A stretch of DNA of 64,000 bases from Prevotella sp. E2-28 (GTDB taxonomy: Bacteria; Bacteroidota; Bacteroidia; Bacteroidales; Bacteroidaceae). The notes under the pieces are model-generated. The model saw only the letters and a program-made list of their open reading frames with translations. It had not been told where the DNA came from and searched no databases. Of the stretch, positions 9,101 through 19,300 are shown piece by piece. Each line of letters begins with the position of its first letter. Positions within the stretch are counted from its first letter, which is position 1. The DNA lies in contig NZ_CP091788.1 of the NCBI RefSeq assembly GCF_022024055.1, positions 2,108,001 to 2,172,000 on the forward strand, written 5' to 3'. A program made the position numbers and the translations under genes.

Positions 9101-10478
9101 ATATACCACAACCAGTCAGACCATTTTGGCCGACCTATATACCCCCGTTGGCGTTTATATGCGCCTTCGCGACCTCTATCCGCAGAGTGCCCTGATGGAG
9201 AGCTCGGATTATCACGACTCTAATAACTCGCGCTCGTTTATCGGTATCAACCCTATGGCGAGTGTAGCAATAGGTCACGGCCTTGCCAACATCAGTTTCC
9301 CCGATGGAAGCAATGAGCAGCACGAAATCAACAACAACTATGGTTCTGCCGACGCTATCCATGCATTGATTGACCATATCAAGGTCACTGGCGAACATGC
9401 AGACATCTGCGGACTCTTCGGCTACACCTCATTCAACGCCGTGCGTTATTTCGAGAATATCGACGTGAAGGACGAGACACAGGCTAAGAACGACGCCCCC
9501 GACCTGCTGTATATTCTTTACAAGGTAGTGATTGTGTTCGACCATTTCAACAACACCCTCACGGTTATTTCGCTCGATGGCGAGAAGTCACTCAACGATG
9601 TGATGAAGGCCATGAACAAAGCCAACGTCAAGGCTTACGACTTCCATCCTGTAGGCGAGACGACCTCACCCCTCACCGACGAAGAGCATAAGGCAAATAT
9701 CCGCAAGGGTATCCAGCACTGTCTGCGTGGCGATGTCTTCCAGATTGTGCTCTCACGCCGCTTCATCCAGAAGTACGAGGGCGATGACTTCAAGCTCTAT
9801 CGTGCCCTCCGTTCTATCAACCCCTCGCCTTACCTCTTCTACTTCGACTTTGGTGGTTTCCGCATCTTCGGTTCTTCACCCGAGACCCACTGCCGCATTG
9901 AGGGAAACAAGGCTTACATCGACCCCATCGCAGGCACCACCAAGCGTACTGGCGATGCCGAGGCCGACCGCAAGGGAGCCGAATACCTGCGCAATGACCC
10001 CAAGGAGAATGCCGAGCACGTAATGCTGGTGGACTTGGCACGTAACGACCTGTCGCGTAATTGTCACGGCGTGAAGGTTGACTTCTACAAAGACCTGCAG
10101 TATTACTCGCACGTCATTCACCTCGTATCACGCGTATCTGGCGAACTGGATAAGGATGCCGACCCAATCAAGGCTTTCATTGACACCTTCCCTGCCGGCA
10201 CACTCTCTGGTGCCCCGAAGGTTCGCGCCATGCAGTTGATTTCTGAGTACGAGCCTCATAATCGTGGTGCCTACGGCGGTTGTATCGGCTATATCGGTCT
10301 TAACGGTTCGTTGAATCAGGCCATCACCATCCGCACCTTCGTCAGTCGTAACGGTGAACTCTGGTTCCAGGCAGGAGGCGGTATCGTGGCCAAGAGCGAC
10401 GAGGAATACGAGCTGCAGGAGGTTAACAACAAACTGGGAGCATTAAGACGTGCCATCCTCATGGCCGAGAAGATGTAA
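9087..10478 (+). CDS. trpE: Anthranilate synthase component I
   Basis: Converts chorismate to anthranilate with ammonia supplied by TrpG. The protein has 463 residues. The N-terminal LMESSD segment (LLES type) and the SRSFIG segment correspond to the Trp feedback site. The C-terminal chorismate-binding domain has GSSPETH, GTTKRT, DPKENAEHVMLVDLARND and AGTLSGAPK. The ATG is preceded by AGCAGG at a good distance and overlaps trpB by 14 bases; a GTG two codons earlier is less likely. Confidence 0.97.
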   Translation: METFKYTTTSQTILADLYTPVGVYMRLRDLYPQSALMESSDYHDSNNSRSFIGINPMASVAIGHGLANISFPDGSNEQHEINNNYGSADAIHALIDHIKVTGEHADICGLFGYTSFNAVRYFENIDVKDETQAKNDAPDLLYILYKVVIVFDHFNNTLTVISLDGEKSLNDVMKAMNKANVKAYDFHPVGETTSPLTDEEHKANIRKGIQHCLRGDVFQIVLSRRFIQKYEGDDFKLYRALRSINPSPYLFYFDFGGFRIFGSSPETHCRIEGNKAYIDPIAGTTKRTGDAEADRKGAEYLRNDPKENAEHVMLVDLARNDLSRNCHGVKVDFYKDLQYYSHVIHLVSRVSGELDKDADPIKAFIDTFPAGTLSGAPKVRAMQLISEYEPHNRGAYGGCIGYIGLNGSLNQAITIRTFVSRNGELWFQAGGGIVAKSDEEYELQEVNNKLGALRRAILMAEKM

Positions 10479-10508
10479 ATTAATCCATTTATCCCCATTA
10501 GACCCATC

Positions 10509-11072
10509 ATGAAAATAGTTATCATAGATAATTACGACTCATTTACATATAATTTGAGTCATTTGGTTAAGGAACTGGGTGCTGAGGTCACCGTTTACCG
10601 TAACGACCAGTTCGAATTGTCGCAACTGGAGGAGTTCAGCAAGATTATCCTTTCCCCTGGTCCTGGCATCCCCTCTGAGGCTGGTCTGCTGCTCGATGTC
10701 ATTCGCACATATGCCGGCAAGAAGCCCATTTTGGGCGTTTGCCTCGGTCATCAGGCTATCGGCGAGGCCTTTGGTGGTCAGCTTGAGAACTTGAGCGACG
10801 TCTTCCACGGTGTGGCTACGCCCTGCCATCTTACAAGCGACGATGCCCTTTTCTCGGGTATCTCGAAGGAATTTACCGTAGGCCGCTACCATTCGTGGGT
10901 GGTTTCTAAGGAAAACCTCCCCGATTGCCTTGAAATCACGGCCGAGAGCGACGAGGGACAGATTATGGCCTTGAAACATAAGACACTCAACATACGCGGC
11001 ATTCAGTTCCACCCTGAGAGTGTACTCACCCCCGATGGCAAGAAGATGCTGCAAAACTGGATGTTCCTATAA
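10509..11072 (+). CDS. trpG: Anthranilate synthase component II, glutamine amidotransferase
   Basis: A 187-residue class I glutamine amidotransferase. The nucleophile is Cys78 in GVCLGHQA and the His168/Glu170 pair is in FHPES, so the triad is complete. It releases ammonia from glutamine for TrpE. It starts 30 bases after trpE. As in other bacteria it might also serve folate synthesis (PabA role), but its place in the trp operon supports the Trp role. It is separate from trpD, not fused. Confidence 0.96.
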   Translation: MKIVIIDNYDSFTYNLSHLVKELGAEVTVYRNDQFELSQLEEFSKIILSPGPGIPSEAGLLLDVIRTYAGKKPILGVCLGHQAIGEAFGGQLENLSDVFHGVATPCHLTSDDALFSGISKEFTVGRYHSWVVSKENLPDCLEITAESDEGQIMALKHKTLNIRGIQFHPESVLTPDGKKMLQNWMFL

Positions 11073-11106
11073 CCCTAAACATTAAACATTAAAAAATAAA
11101 ACAGAT

Positions 11107-12117
11107 ATGGCACAGACGATGAAAGACATTCTGAACAGGATGCTGAACCACGAGGAATTGTCTCGTGAAGAAATGAAGAATATTCTGATTGGTATCACTC
11201 AGAGTGAGTATCCCAACGAGCAGATCACAGCCCTGCTCACAGCCTTGCAGATGCGTGGCGTCACCGTTGACGAGTTGCTGGGTTTCCGTGATGGTATCCT
11301 TGAGACGGGCGTTCCCGCCATTCTCGATGCCGATCGTTATATCGATGTGGTGGGAACTGGTGGCGATCGCAAGAACACCTTTAACATCTCTACTACGAGC
11401 TGTTTCGTTATCGCAGGTGCGGGTTACAAGGTGGCAAAGCACGGTAATTACGCTGCCACTTCTGTATCAGGTGCCTCTAACGTCATTGCCCATCACGGCA
11501 TTAAGTTCACCGATGATATTGACAAGCTGAACCGCTCGCTCAACGAGGCAGGCATTGTCTATCTCCACGCCCAACTCTTCGCCAAGGCCATGAAGTTCGT
11601 AGGTCCTATCCGCAAGGCCCTGCAGTTCCCTACAATCTTCAACCTGCTTGGCCCTCTGGTCAATCCCTCTCAGCCTCAGTGTCAACTGCTTGGCGTAGCC
11701 AACCTCGACCAGATGCGCCTGTATAATCAGGTTTATCAGAAGATTGGCATCGACTACGGTATCGTGAACAGTATCGATGGATACGATGAAATTTCGCTCA
11801 CTGGCGACTTCAAAGTAACCACCAAGCAGTACGAGCGTATCTTCAAGCCCAGCGACCTCGGCTTCGAGATTGCTAAACCCGAGGAGCTTGTTGGCGGAGC
11901 CACCGAGGAAGAAGCCGCTCAAATCTTCGATTCTGTGCTCGAGAATCGCGCTCTGCCCGCTCAGAAGAATATCGTACTGGCTAATGCCGCCTTCGGTATT
12001 CAGGTGCTCGAGAAGGGCGAGAAGAGCATTGAGGAGTGTATTGCTATTGCCCGCGAAAGTATTGACAGCGGCGCAGCCCTGAAGACGTTTAAGAAGTTCG
12101 TTGAGTTAAACTCGTAA
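11107..12117 (+). CDS. trpD: Anthranilate phosphoribosyltransferase
   Basis: Transfers phosphoribose from PRPP to anthranilate. The 336 residues carry the GTGGDRKNTFNIST PRPP-binding loop, KHGNYAATSVSGASNV and GPIRKALQFPTIFNLLGPLVNP, all diagnostic of the family. Normal length, no fusion to trpG. It is followed by a 62-base spacer with short repeats before trpC. Confidence 0.97.
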   Translation: MAQTMKDILNRMLNHEELSREEMKNILIGITQSEYPNEQITALLTALQMRGVTVDELLGFRDGILETGVPAILDADRYIDVVGTGGDRKNTFNISTTSCFVIAGAGYKVAKHGNYAATSVSGASNVIAHHGIKFTDDIDKLNRSLNEAGIVYLHAQLFAKAMKFVGPIRKALQFPTIFNLLGPLVNPSQPQCQLLGVANLDQMRLYNQVYQKIGIDYGIVNSIDGYDEISLTGDFKVTTKQYERIFKPSDLGFEIAKPEELVGGATEEEAAQIFDSVLENRALPAQKNIVLANAAFGIQVLEKGEKSIEECIAIARESIDSGAALKTFKKFVELNS

Positions 12118-12120
12118 TAA

Positions 12121-12170
12121 CGATATAACGTGATATCGTGATAACGCAACATCGTGATAACGACATAACG
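12121..12170 (+). repeat. Short direct repeats between trpD and trpC
   Basis: ATCGTGATAACG occurs at 12135-12146 and 12151-12162, with related copies CGATATAACG and CGACATAACG on each side, so the spacer is almost wholly built from a CG(A/T)NATAACG-like unit. Every other spacer in this operon is short and non-repetitive. Confidence 0.6.
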
Positions 12171-12179
12171 AAAGAAACA

Positions 12180-12971
12180 ATGGACATTCTCGAAGAAATC
12201 GTAGCCCACAAACGTCTTGAGGTAGAGCGCTTCAAGCAGGAGCTGAGCGAGCGTGAGATACACCGCCGCGTGGAGTCGCTGCTCGACTTCAGCGTGGCTT
12301 CTATGTCGAAGGCACTCACCTCTTCCAGCACAGGCATCATTGCCGAGTTCAAGCGCCGCTCACCCTCAAAAGGCTGGATTAAGGAAGAAGGACAAGCCGA
12401 CATCATTCCCCTCAGTTATCAGCAGAACGGCGCCTCGGCGCTCAGCATACTGGCTGATGAGAAATACTTCGGTGGTTCTGATGAGTTTATCAGCATCGCC
12501 CGCAGGAGTGGCGTGCACATTCCCGTGCTCTACAAGAACTTCGTCATCGACGAGTACCAGCTCTTCCAAGCTCGCCTCTGCGGTGCTTCGGCCGTGCTGC
12601 TGATTGCAGCCGATTTAACGCTGAGCGAATGTCGTTCGCTACTCCACACTGCCCACGATTTAGGCCTTGAAGTACTGTTAGAGATGCACTCTAAAGAAGA
12701 GTTAGAATACGCTGATTTAGAACCTGATATGTGCGGCATAAACAATCGCAACTTAGGTTCTTTCGTGACCGATGTGGAGAACTCTTTCCGCATGGCCGAG
12801 CTACTGCCCAAGGAGGCTGTAAAGGTGAGCGAGAGCGGCATCTCAAACCCCGACACCGTGCGTGCACTGCGTGCAGCCGGCTTCCGCGGATTCCTCATTG
12901 GCGAGACCTTCATGAAGACCCCCGACCCCGGCAAAGCACTTACTGATTTCATCAGGGAAATAGAACTTTAA
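12180..12971 (+). CDS. trpC: Indole-3-glycerol phosphate synthase
   Basis: Closes the ring of CdRP to indole-3-glycerol phosphate. The 263-residue (beta/alpha)8 protein shows the family motifs EFKRRSPSKGWI, GASALSILADEKYFGGS and INNRNL, and the C-terminal SESGI phosphate site. The start MDILEEIVAHKR is the usual N-terminus; an upstream in-frame ATG within the repeat spacer is less plausible. It is not fused to trpF, unlike in enterobacteria. Confidence 0.96.
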   Translation: MDILEEIVAHKRLEVERFKQELSEREIHRRVESLLDFSVASMSKALTSSSTGIIAEFKRRSPSKGWIKEEGQADIIPLSYQQNGASALSILADEKYFGGSDEFISIARRSGVHIPVLYKNFVIDEYQLFQARLCGASAVLLIAADLTLSECRSLLHTAHDLGLEVLLEMHSKEELEYADLEPDMCGINNRNLGSFVTDVENSFRMAELLPKEAVKVSESGISNPDTVRALRAAGFRGFLIGETFMKTPDPGKALTDFIREIEL

Positions 12972-12992
12972 TCAATGAAAAATTGAGCAAAT

Positions 12993-13676
12993 ATGACGAC
13001 CAATCATTTGAGTATTAAGGTTTGCGGGATGCGCGACGGAGAGAATATTCGTCAGGTCAGCGAGCTGGGCGTCGATTATATCGGCATGATTTTCTGGAAA
13101 AAATCGCCCAGAAACGTGACGATGATCCCCACCCACGCAGGCATCATCCCCGACACAACTCGGCTAGTTGACAGCAGTAAAACGCCGAGTTGTTACAAGC
13201 GAGTGGGCGTTTTCGTCGATGAAATGGCGCAGAATATCATCACACGCGTGGTGAATTTCAAGTTGGACGTCATCCAGATGCACGGCCACGAAGAGCCCAC
13301 GCTCATCCGTAACCTGCGCCGGACCATCGACCCCGACCTGCGTCCAGGCATCCAGATTTGGAAGGCCATCGGTGTCGCGAATCGCGACTCCCTTGCATCC
13401 TACAAGCAGTACGAGGACTGCGTTGACGCCTTCGTTTTCGATACAAAATGTACGTGCGTAGGCGGTAGCGGACAGCAATTCGACTGGTCTATACTGGAAA
13501 ACTACGATGGAATCAGGCCTTTTTTGCTCAGCGGCGGCATAGGCCCTGACGACGCAGCCCGCATACACAATTTCAAGCACCCGAAAATGATGGGAATAGA
13601 CCTCAATTCTCGCTTCGAAACGGAGCCCGGAATGAAAAATGTTGAACTTTTAAAGCAATTTCTTACACAATTATGA
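12993..13676 (+). CDS. trpF: Phosphoribosylanthranilate isomerase
   Basis: Amadori rearrangement of PRA to CdRP. 227 residues; IKVCGMRDG near the N-terminus contains the catalytic Cys (residue 11), and a conserved [17 protein letters not shown] segment carries the catalytic Asp. LSGGI forms the phosphate site. Its stop overlaps the trpA start by four bases (ATGA). Confidence 0.95.
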   Translation: MTTNHLSIKVCGMRDGENIRQVSELGVDYIGMIFWKKSPRNVTMIPTHAGIIPDTTRLVDSSKTPSCYKRVGVFVDEMAQNIITRVVNFKLDVIQMHGHEEPTLIRNLRRTIDPDLRPGIQIWKAIGVANRDSLASYKQYEDCVDAFVFDTKCTCVGGSGQQFDWSILENYDGIRPFLLSGGIGPDDAARIHNFKHPKMMGIDLNSRFETEPGMKNVELLKQFLTQL

Positions 13677-14449
13677 ATAAAATAACACGACTTTTCAATG
13701 AAAGAGGCGACAGAAAGCTCCTCTCGCTCTATTTCTGTGCTGGAACTCCAACGCTCGACAGCACCGCCGAAGTGATTAAAACGATGCAGAAACGTGGCAT
13801 CGATATGATAGAAGTGGGCATTCCTTTCAGCGACCCAATGGCCGACGGTCCCGTGATTCAAGACGCCGCTACGAAGGCTTTGAAGAATGGAATGAACCTA
13901 AAAACACTATTCAATCAACTCAAGAGCATAAAGAACGAAGTATCTATACCACTGATACTTATGGGTTATCTCAACCCTATCATGCAGTACGGTATCGAGG
14001 CTTTCTGTCAGTCGTGCGTCGAGTCTGGCGTCAGCGGTGTCATCATCCCCGATTTGCCTTTCAAAGACTACCTTGACGACATTAAACCCGTGGCCGATCG
14101 CTACGATTTGCGCGTCATCATGCTCATCACTCCCGAGACCTCCGAGGAGCGCATTCGCTTCATCGATGAGCATACAGAAGGCTTCATTTACATGGTTTCA
14201 TCGGCCGCCACAACGGGTGCACAACAGTCTTTTGACGAACAAAAACAGGCTTATTTCCAAAAAATTAATGCCATGAACCTGCGTAATCCACGCATGATTG
14301 GCTTCGGAATTAGCAACAAACAGACTCTTGAATCGGCACAATCAAACGCTGCCGGTGCCATTATCGGCTCAAAATTCGTACAACTTCTCGACGAGGAAAA
14401 AGACGCAAACCGCGCTCTGGACAGGCTTTTTGAAGCACTTTCAAAGTAA
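13673..14449 (+). CDS. trpA: Tryptophan synthase alpha chain
   Basis: Cleaves indole-3-glycerol phosphate to indole, which is channelled to TrpB. 258 residues with the signature [18 protein letters not shown]; the catalytic residues are Glu47 and Asp58. It is the last gene of the operon. No terminator is visible in the 31 bases between its stop and the insertion element, so the insertion may have separated the operon from its terminator. Confidence 0.96.
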   Translation: MNKITRLFNERGDRKLLSLYFCAGTPTLDSTAEVIKTMQKRGIDMIEVGIPFSDPMADGPVIQDAATKALKNGMNLKTLFNQLKSIKNEVSIPLILMGYLNPIMQYGIEAFCQSCVESGVSGVIIPDLPFKDYLDDIKPVADRYDLRVIMLITPETSEERIRFIDEHTEGFIYMVSSAATTGAQQSFDEQKQAYFQKINAMNLRNPRMIGFGISNKQTLESAQSNAAGAIIGSKFVQLLDEEKDANRALDRLFEALSK

Positions 14450-14518
14450 CCCCATCCTCCCCTGTCTTATACTGATATAGGTTGACACATTTAGGAACTT
14501 AACAAATGTGTTAAACTT

Positions 14519-14875
14519 ATGAGAAGAACGTATCAAAGGACTCCAAAGGAGAAAAGAGACGAGATTGTCTCAGTATTTTTAAGTGGTGACAACAGCGCAG
14601 AAGAGCTGGCCGAGTACTACAATGTTAACCCACATACGATAAGAACTTGGGTTAAGAGATATCGATATTCAAAAAAAGTTGTATCTTTGCAGACGGATAC
14701 CAAACCGCTTGAAGATATGGCACGTAAGAAGAAAGAGGAAAAATCTCCTGAGGTACTGGCACTTGAAGCCCGCATTCGCGAGCTGGAGTTGCAGAATCTG
14801 GCCCTGAACACTCTGATTGACGTGGCAGAAAGGAATGGAATTGATATCAGAAAAAAATCTGGGGCCAAGCAGTAG
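14519..14875 (+). CDS. IS3-family transposase OrfA
   Basis: A protein of 118 residues with an N-terminal helix-turn-helix (about 12-48, ending NPHTIRTWVKRYR) that should bind the element ends, followed by a Lys/Glu-rich coiled coil with a leucine zipper (LEARIRELELQNLALNTLID). Near its end is the slippery run A_AAA_AAA at 14851-14857. A -1 slip there leads into the OrfB frame, which is open from the run onward, giving the OrfAB fusion that carries out transposition. Confidence 0.9.
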   Translation: MRRTYQRTPKEKRDEIVSVFLSGDNSAEELAEYYNVNPHTIRTWVKRYRYSKKVVSLQTDTKPLEDMARKKKEEKSPEVLALEARIRELELQNLALNTLIDVAERNGIDIRKKSGAKQ

Positions 14876-14970
14876 AAGAACTTCATGGGCAGCATGGCCT
14901 GACGATAACTGCTGCCTGTAATCTGCTTGGCCGAAGCAGGCAGGCCTATTACAAGAAGAAGACGGACGAA

Positions 14971-15792
14971 GTGGAACAGTTGGCCCGCGAGATACGTATT
15001 TTTGATGCAGTACGTGAGATACGTGATATTGATCCGGGGATTGGAGGAGTAAAACTCTGGTTGATGCTTGGTGTAATGTTTAATACGGGTTGGATGCCTG
15101 GGCGCGATAAATTTATGAATTTACTTCGTCGCCACAAACTGATGCAGAAGCCTCGCAAAAGCCGCTCTACAACGAACTCCAACCATCGATACCACAAATG
15201 GAAGAATCTTATTAAAGGTTTTATTCCTACAGCATCCAACCAACTCTGGGTGAGCGATATTACTTACATTGAACTCAAGAGCGGATGCTGCTATTTGCAT
15301 CTCGTAACGGATGCCTATTCAAAGAAGATTGTTGGCTGGCATCTGGCAGAATCTCTCTCATCTGTATTTACGCTCAAGGCTCTCCGTATGGCTATAGAAC
15401 AGACTGGCGGTGGCGACCTCTCCGGACTCATTCACCACTCTGACCGAGGCGTACAGTACTGCTGCGATTTGTACGTGGAAGAATTGCTAAAACATAACAT
15501 ATTAATATCCATGACAGAGGACTACAAACCTACTGATAACGGCATTGCAGAGCGTGTGAACGAAACAATCAAGTACGAGAGCGTCTATCGTCAGGAAAGG
15601 CGATTCGCAACGTATGAAGAGGCTCTTGAGCAGATAAAGCGCTTCGTTGATTTCTATAACAGCAGGCGTCCTCACTACAGCATCGGCATGCAGACTCCAA
15701 ATGCTGCTCACGAACAGTCTGGTGAACAGAAAAAGATGTGGAAGAATAAAATATATCGCAAAAGAGAACAGAATCTGCAGATTAATCCATAA
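14971..15792 (+). CDS. IS3-family transposase OrfB, DDE integrase domain
   Basis: The DDE (rve) catalytic domain: Asp in WVSDITYI, Asp in HHSDRGVQY and Glu in ERVNETIKYE are all present, so the transposase looks intact. The first internal ATG is not the natural start. The frame is open back to the slippery run in orfA and encodes EELHGQHGLTITAACNLLGRSRQAYYKK there, the normal IS3 linker, so it is made by frameshifting. Stand-alone translation from this coordinate would lack that linker. Confidence 0.9.
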   Translation: MEQLAREIRIFDAVREIRDIDPGIGGVKLWLMLGVMFNTGWMPGRDKFMNLLRRHKLMQKPRKSRSTTNSNHRYHKWKNLIKGFIPTASNQLWVSDITYIELKSGCCYLHLVTDAYSKKIVGWHLAESLSSVFTLKALRMAIEQTGGGDLSGLIHHSDRGVQYCCDLYVEELLKHNILISMTEDYKPTDNGIAERVNETIKYESVYRQERRFATYEEALEQIKRFVDFYNSRRPHYSIGMQTPNAAHEQSGEQKKMWKNKIYRKREQNLQINP

Positions 15793-15877
15793 CTTTGCAG
15801 GCGGAATGCTGGAGGGCACTCTTTGGAGGCTTTGCGCCTCCAGCCGCTTGGCAAACCACCGCAGTGTTTTTCATAGT

Positions 15878-16013
15878 TGTCAACAGTTTCAGGAAAAAGA
15901 CAACCTTTTCAGTAAAGGTGTCAACGTTTCTAGTAAATTGTCAACTAATTCAGGAAATCGACTGTCAACTACATCAGGAAAAAAGCAATAAACTGTCAAC
16001 CAAAATCAGGAAA
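15878..16013 (+). repeat. Degenerate tandem array TGTCAAC-N4-TCAGGAAA
   Basis: Six copies of a unit close to TGTCAACnnnnTCAGGAAA begin at 15878, 15898 (degenerate), 15919, 15939, 15963 and 15994, spaced 20 to 31 bases. The third copy also forms the putative right end of the insertion element. No reading frame crosses the array. Variable spacing and lack of unique spacers rule out CRISPR. Confidence 0.65.
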
Positions 16014-16025
16014 AGACACCCCTGC

Positions 16026-16180
16026 GTGGTCATTTTGGTCATGGTCATTTTGGTCAACATCGAAAACGGAAAGTAAAAATCGTCCACTATTATAATAAAT
16101 ATATATATTTATTTAATAGTGATGAAAAATGTGTTCCCGAAATCGATTTTGACCATTTTGACCTTGACCATTTTGACCAC
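16026..16180. repeat. 155-bp imperfect palindrome
   Basis: The arm 16026-16063 (with GGTCATTTTGGTCA repeated) matches the reverse complement of 16143-16180 at about 30 of 38 positions. A second inverted repeat, CACTATT (16085-16091) and AATAGTG (16115-16121), has exactly the same centre (16103). The AT-rich core and nested symmetry resemble a MITE or cruciform. It holds no gene. Confidence 0.65.
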
Positions 16181-16265
16181 ATTTTTTGTATTTCATTTTT
16201 TCGTATGTCTTGTCGTGAACCGCAAGGGAAATGTTGTACCTTTGCAGAGCAAAGAAGGAAGAAAA

Positions 16266-16297
16266 TTTGGCGGTCTCACATTTCTTTCGTAACTTTG
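16266..16297 (+). promoter_or_regulatory. Promoter of the pectin-degradation genes
   Basis: TTTG at 16266-16269, 20 bases, then TAACTTTG at 16290-16297, with the ATG 26 bases downstream. A second possible -7 element, TACCTTTG, lies at 16237-16244 but lacks a properly spaced -33 box. Confidence 0.65.
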
Positions 16298-16323
16298 CAT
16301 CCAAAATAAACTAAGCTATTAAA

Positions 16324-19300
16324 ATGAAGCAAAAACAACTGATCATCACATTGCTCTGCCTGCTGATGCCCGCCCTGTGCATGGCCATAGGATGGGACGA
16401 GCAGAAGTACAAAGAAATCGAGAACAGCATCCAGCAGCCACAGATTGGCAAGGCCACGGTGCTGATCACCAAGAGCGGCGCCAAGCCCGGCAACAGCGCT
16501 GCCGACAACCAGAAGGCTATCCAGAAAACCATAGACAAATGCTCGAAGAAAGGTGGCGGACGCGTCATCGTTCCCGCAGGTATGACTTTCCAGACGGGTG
16601 CCATTCACTTGAAGAGTCACGTGAATCTGGTCATCGAGGAAGGTGCTGTGCTGAAGTTCGTCTTCCAGCCCGAGCTCTACCCCATCGTTGAGACCGCATG
16701 GGAGGGACTGGACTGCTACAACCTGTCGCCCTGCATTTATGCCTTCCAGCAGACTGACATCGCCATTACCGGCAAGGGTACCATTGATGGTGGCGGTTCG
16801 AAGCAGACTTGGTGGCCTTGGTGCGGTGCAGAGCGCTTCGGATGGAAGCCCGGCATGATAGCCCAGAAGAACGAGGCTCGTCCACGTCTGCTGAAGAACG
16901 GCGAGGACGGTGTGCCGATGACCGACGAGAAGGGCAACCGCACGAAAGAGCGCACCTTCGGACAAAAGGACGGTCTGCGTCCTCAGCTGGTTAACTTCAC
17001 CCAGTGTCAGCGCATCCTCATTGAGGACGTCACCCTGCTCGACTCACCTTTCTGGGTGATTCACCCTCTGAAATCGCAGGATGTCATCGTGCGCGGCGTA
17101 CATATCAACAACGACGGTCCTAACGGCGATGGATGCGACCCTGAGTCATGCGACCGCGTGATGATAGAGAACTGCTTCTTCAACACCGGCGACGACTGCA
17201 TAGCCATCAAGAGTGGACGCAACCGCGACGGGCGTGAGCGTGCGATGCCTTCGCAGAACATCATCATCCGCAACTGTGAGATGAAGAACGGACACGGCGG
17301 TGTGGTTATCGGTTCGGAAATCAGTGGCGGTGCCAAGAATATATTTGCCCACGACTGCGTGATGGACTCACCCAATCTAGACCGTGTGCTCCGCATCAAG
17401 ACCAACTCCTGCCGAGGCGGTATCATCGAGGACATCTTCGTGAAGAATATCACGGTGGGCCAGTGCGGCGAGAGTGTACTGAAAATCAATCTGGACTACG
17501 AGCACAACGAGATTTGCTGTCGCGGCAACTATCCCACGGTGCGCAACGTGCTGATGGAAAATGTCACCTGCCAGAAGTCGCGCTACGGTGTGCAGATCAT
17601 CGGACTGGAAGAAGACACGTTCGTCAACAACATCACCGTCAGAAACTGTCATTTCAACGGTGTGCAGCAGGGCAACACTATCACCGGTAAGACCCGCAAC
17701 ATCACCTTCGACAAGCTCTACGTGAACGGTGGACTGTCGCTCACCGAGATGCCCTACAAGCACTACTCGGAATGGATGACACGCTCGGAGATGAAGCGCT
17801 ATCCGAAGTCCTACCTGCTGGACTTCTCCAATCGTCCGAAATGGAGCTACGTGATGGGTATCGAACTGGAAGGTATACTCGACACCTACCTGCGCTACGG
17901 CGGTCAGGACATCTTTGACTACTGCAAGCTCTACACCGACACGATGATTAACGAGAAGGGCGAGATTCGCGGATACAACATTCTGGACTATAACCTCGAC
18001 AATATCCGCACAGGCCATTTCGTAACCCGCATGTACCAGCAACAGCCCGAGAAGAAAAACCTCATCGCCATGCAGACGCTGATGAAGCAACTGCAAAACC
18101 AGCCCCGCACGGTGGTCGATAAGGTATACTGGCACAAGGCTATCTATGCCTATCAGGTGTGGCTCGACGGAATCTTCATGGGACTGCCCTTCCGCTGTCT
18201 GACAGCTCCTATCACGGAGAAGAACGCGAAAGCTGTGACGAGCATCTACGATGATGCCGTGGACCAGCTCACCATTACTTATAATCGCACGCTCGACCCT
18301 AAGACAGGCCTCAACCGTCATGCCTACGATGAAAACAGGAATATGTTCTGGGCCGACAAGGAAACCGGACTGAGTCAGCATTGCTGGGGTCGCGCGCAGG
18401 GATGGTACACGATGGCACTCATCGAAGTGCTGGATGCTGTGCCTGCCGACTATCAGCGCCGCGGCGAACTCATTGAACTGTTGCAGAAGGACTTTGACGC
18501 CATCTTGAAATGGCAGGATAAGAAGTCGGGCGTTTGGTATCAGGTGATGGATTCCCCAAGCCGTGAAGGAAATTATCTGGAGAGCACCTGTTCGGCTATG
18601 TTCACCTACGCCCTTCTGAAGGCTTATCGCAAGGGCTACGTAGGCACCAAATATCGCGATGCAGGCATCAAGGCCTATCGCGGCATCATCAACAATTTCA
18701 TCAAGATCAATGATGATGAGACTATCTCGCTGACCAACTGCTGTGCGGTAGCTGGGCTGGGCCCTGGCATCAGCACCGAGGTAGAGGCAGCCCTGAAGCG
18801 CATCAACCCCAAGGCAAGTGTCAAGGAAAACAAGCGTCGCGACGGGTCGTACAACTATTACCTCTCTGAGCAGATTCGCGACAACGACGCCAAAGGACTG
18901 GGTCCGTTTATCTGGGCCAGTCTGGAGATGGAGCAGATGGGATTCACCACCGATAACGTGATGAAGCCTATCAGTAGGCAGGCCGTGACGGGGCGCAATA
19001 ACCCCGTGATTACCAAGGCCGACCCTCTGGCTTCGCTCACCGTTGGTAACGGACATTTTGCCACAACGGTGGACGTAACAGGTCTGCAGAGCTTCCCTTT
19101 TGATTATGAGGCTGGTGTGCCCCTGACGGCAATGTCCGACTGGGGATGGCACTCATTTCCTAACACCAGCCTCCTGAAGCCATCTGAAAGCGAGAAAGAA
19201 TTCGATTTGGGGCATGGTCACAAGGAGGTCTATGCCGTAGAATACAAGAAGAAAAGTGTGGTCAGCAATTCCGTTGCTGACAGCGCTTCCCTCGCCCGCA

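Larger units (their letters stand above)
14481..15925 (+). mobile_element. IS3-family (IS150-like) insertion sequence
   Basis: About 1.45 kb with the two-frame orfA/orfB layout of IS3 elements. The left end GTTGACACATTTA (14481-14493) matches the reverse complement of 15913-15925 (GTTGACACCTTTA) at 12 of 13 bases, so I take these as the terminal inverted repeats. No convincing target duplication was found. The right end falls inside an array of similar sequences, so its exact position is uncertain. The element sits 31 bases after trpA. Confidence 0.75.

Noticed and set aside
15824-15842. Hairpin TGGAGGC-TTTGC-GCCTCCA as a terminator for the IS
   Set aside because: The stem is perfect but no T-run follows, so it is not a rho-independent terminator.
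15878-16013. CRISPR array
   Set aside because: Units are degenerate, spaced 20-31 bases with no unique spacers of constant length, and there are no cas genes.
17377-19152. Long antisense open frame (591 codons) inside the pectinase fusion
   Set aside because: It is a shadow of the biased codon use of the real gene, has no ribosome site or family resemblance, and the sense protein has intact catalytic motifs.
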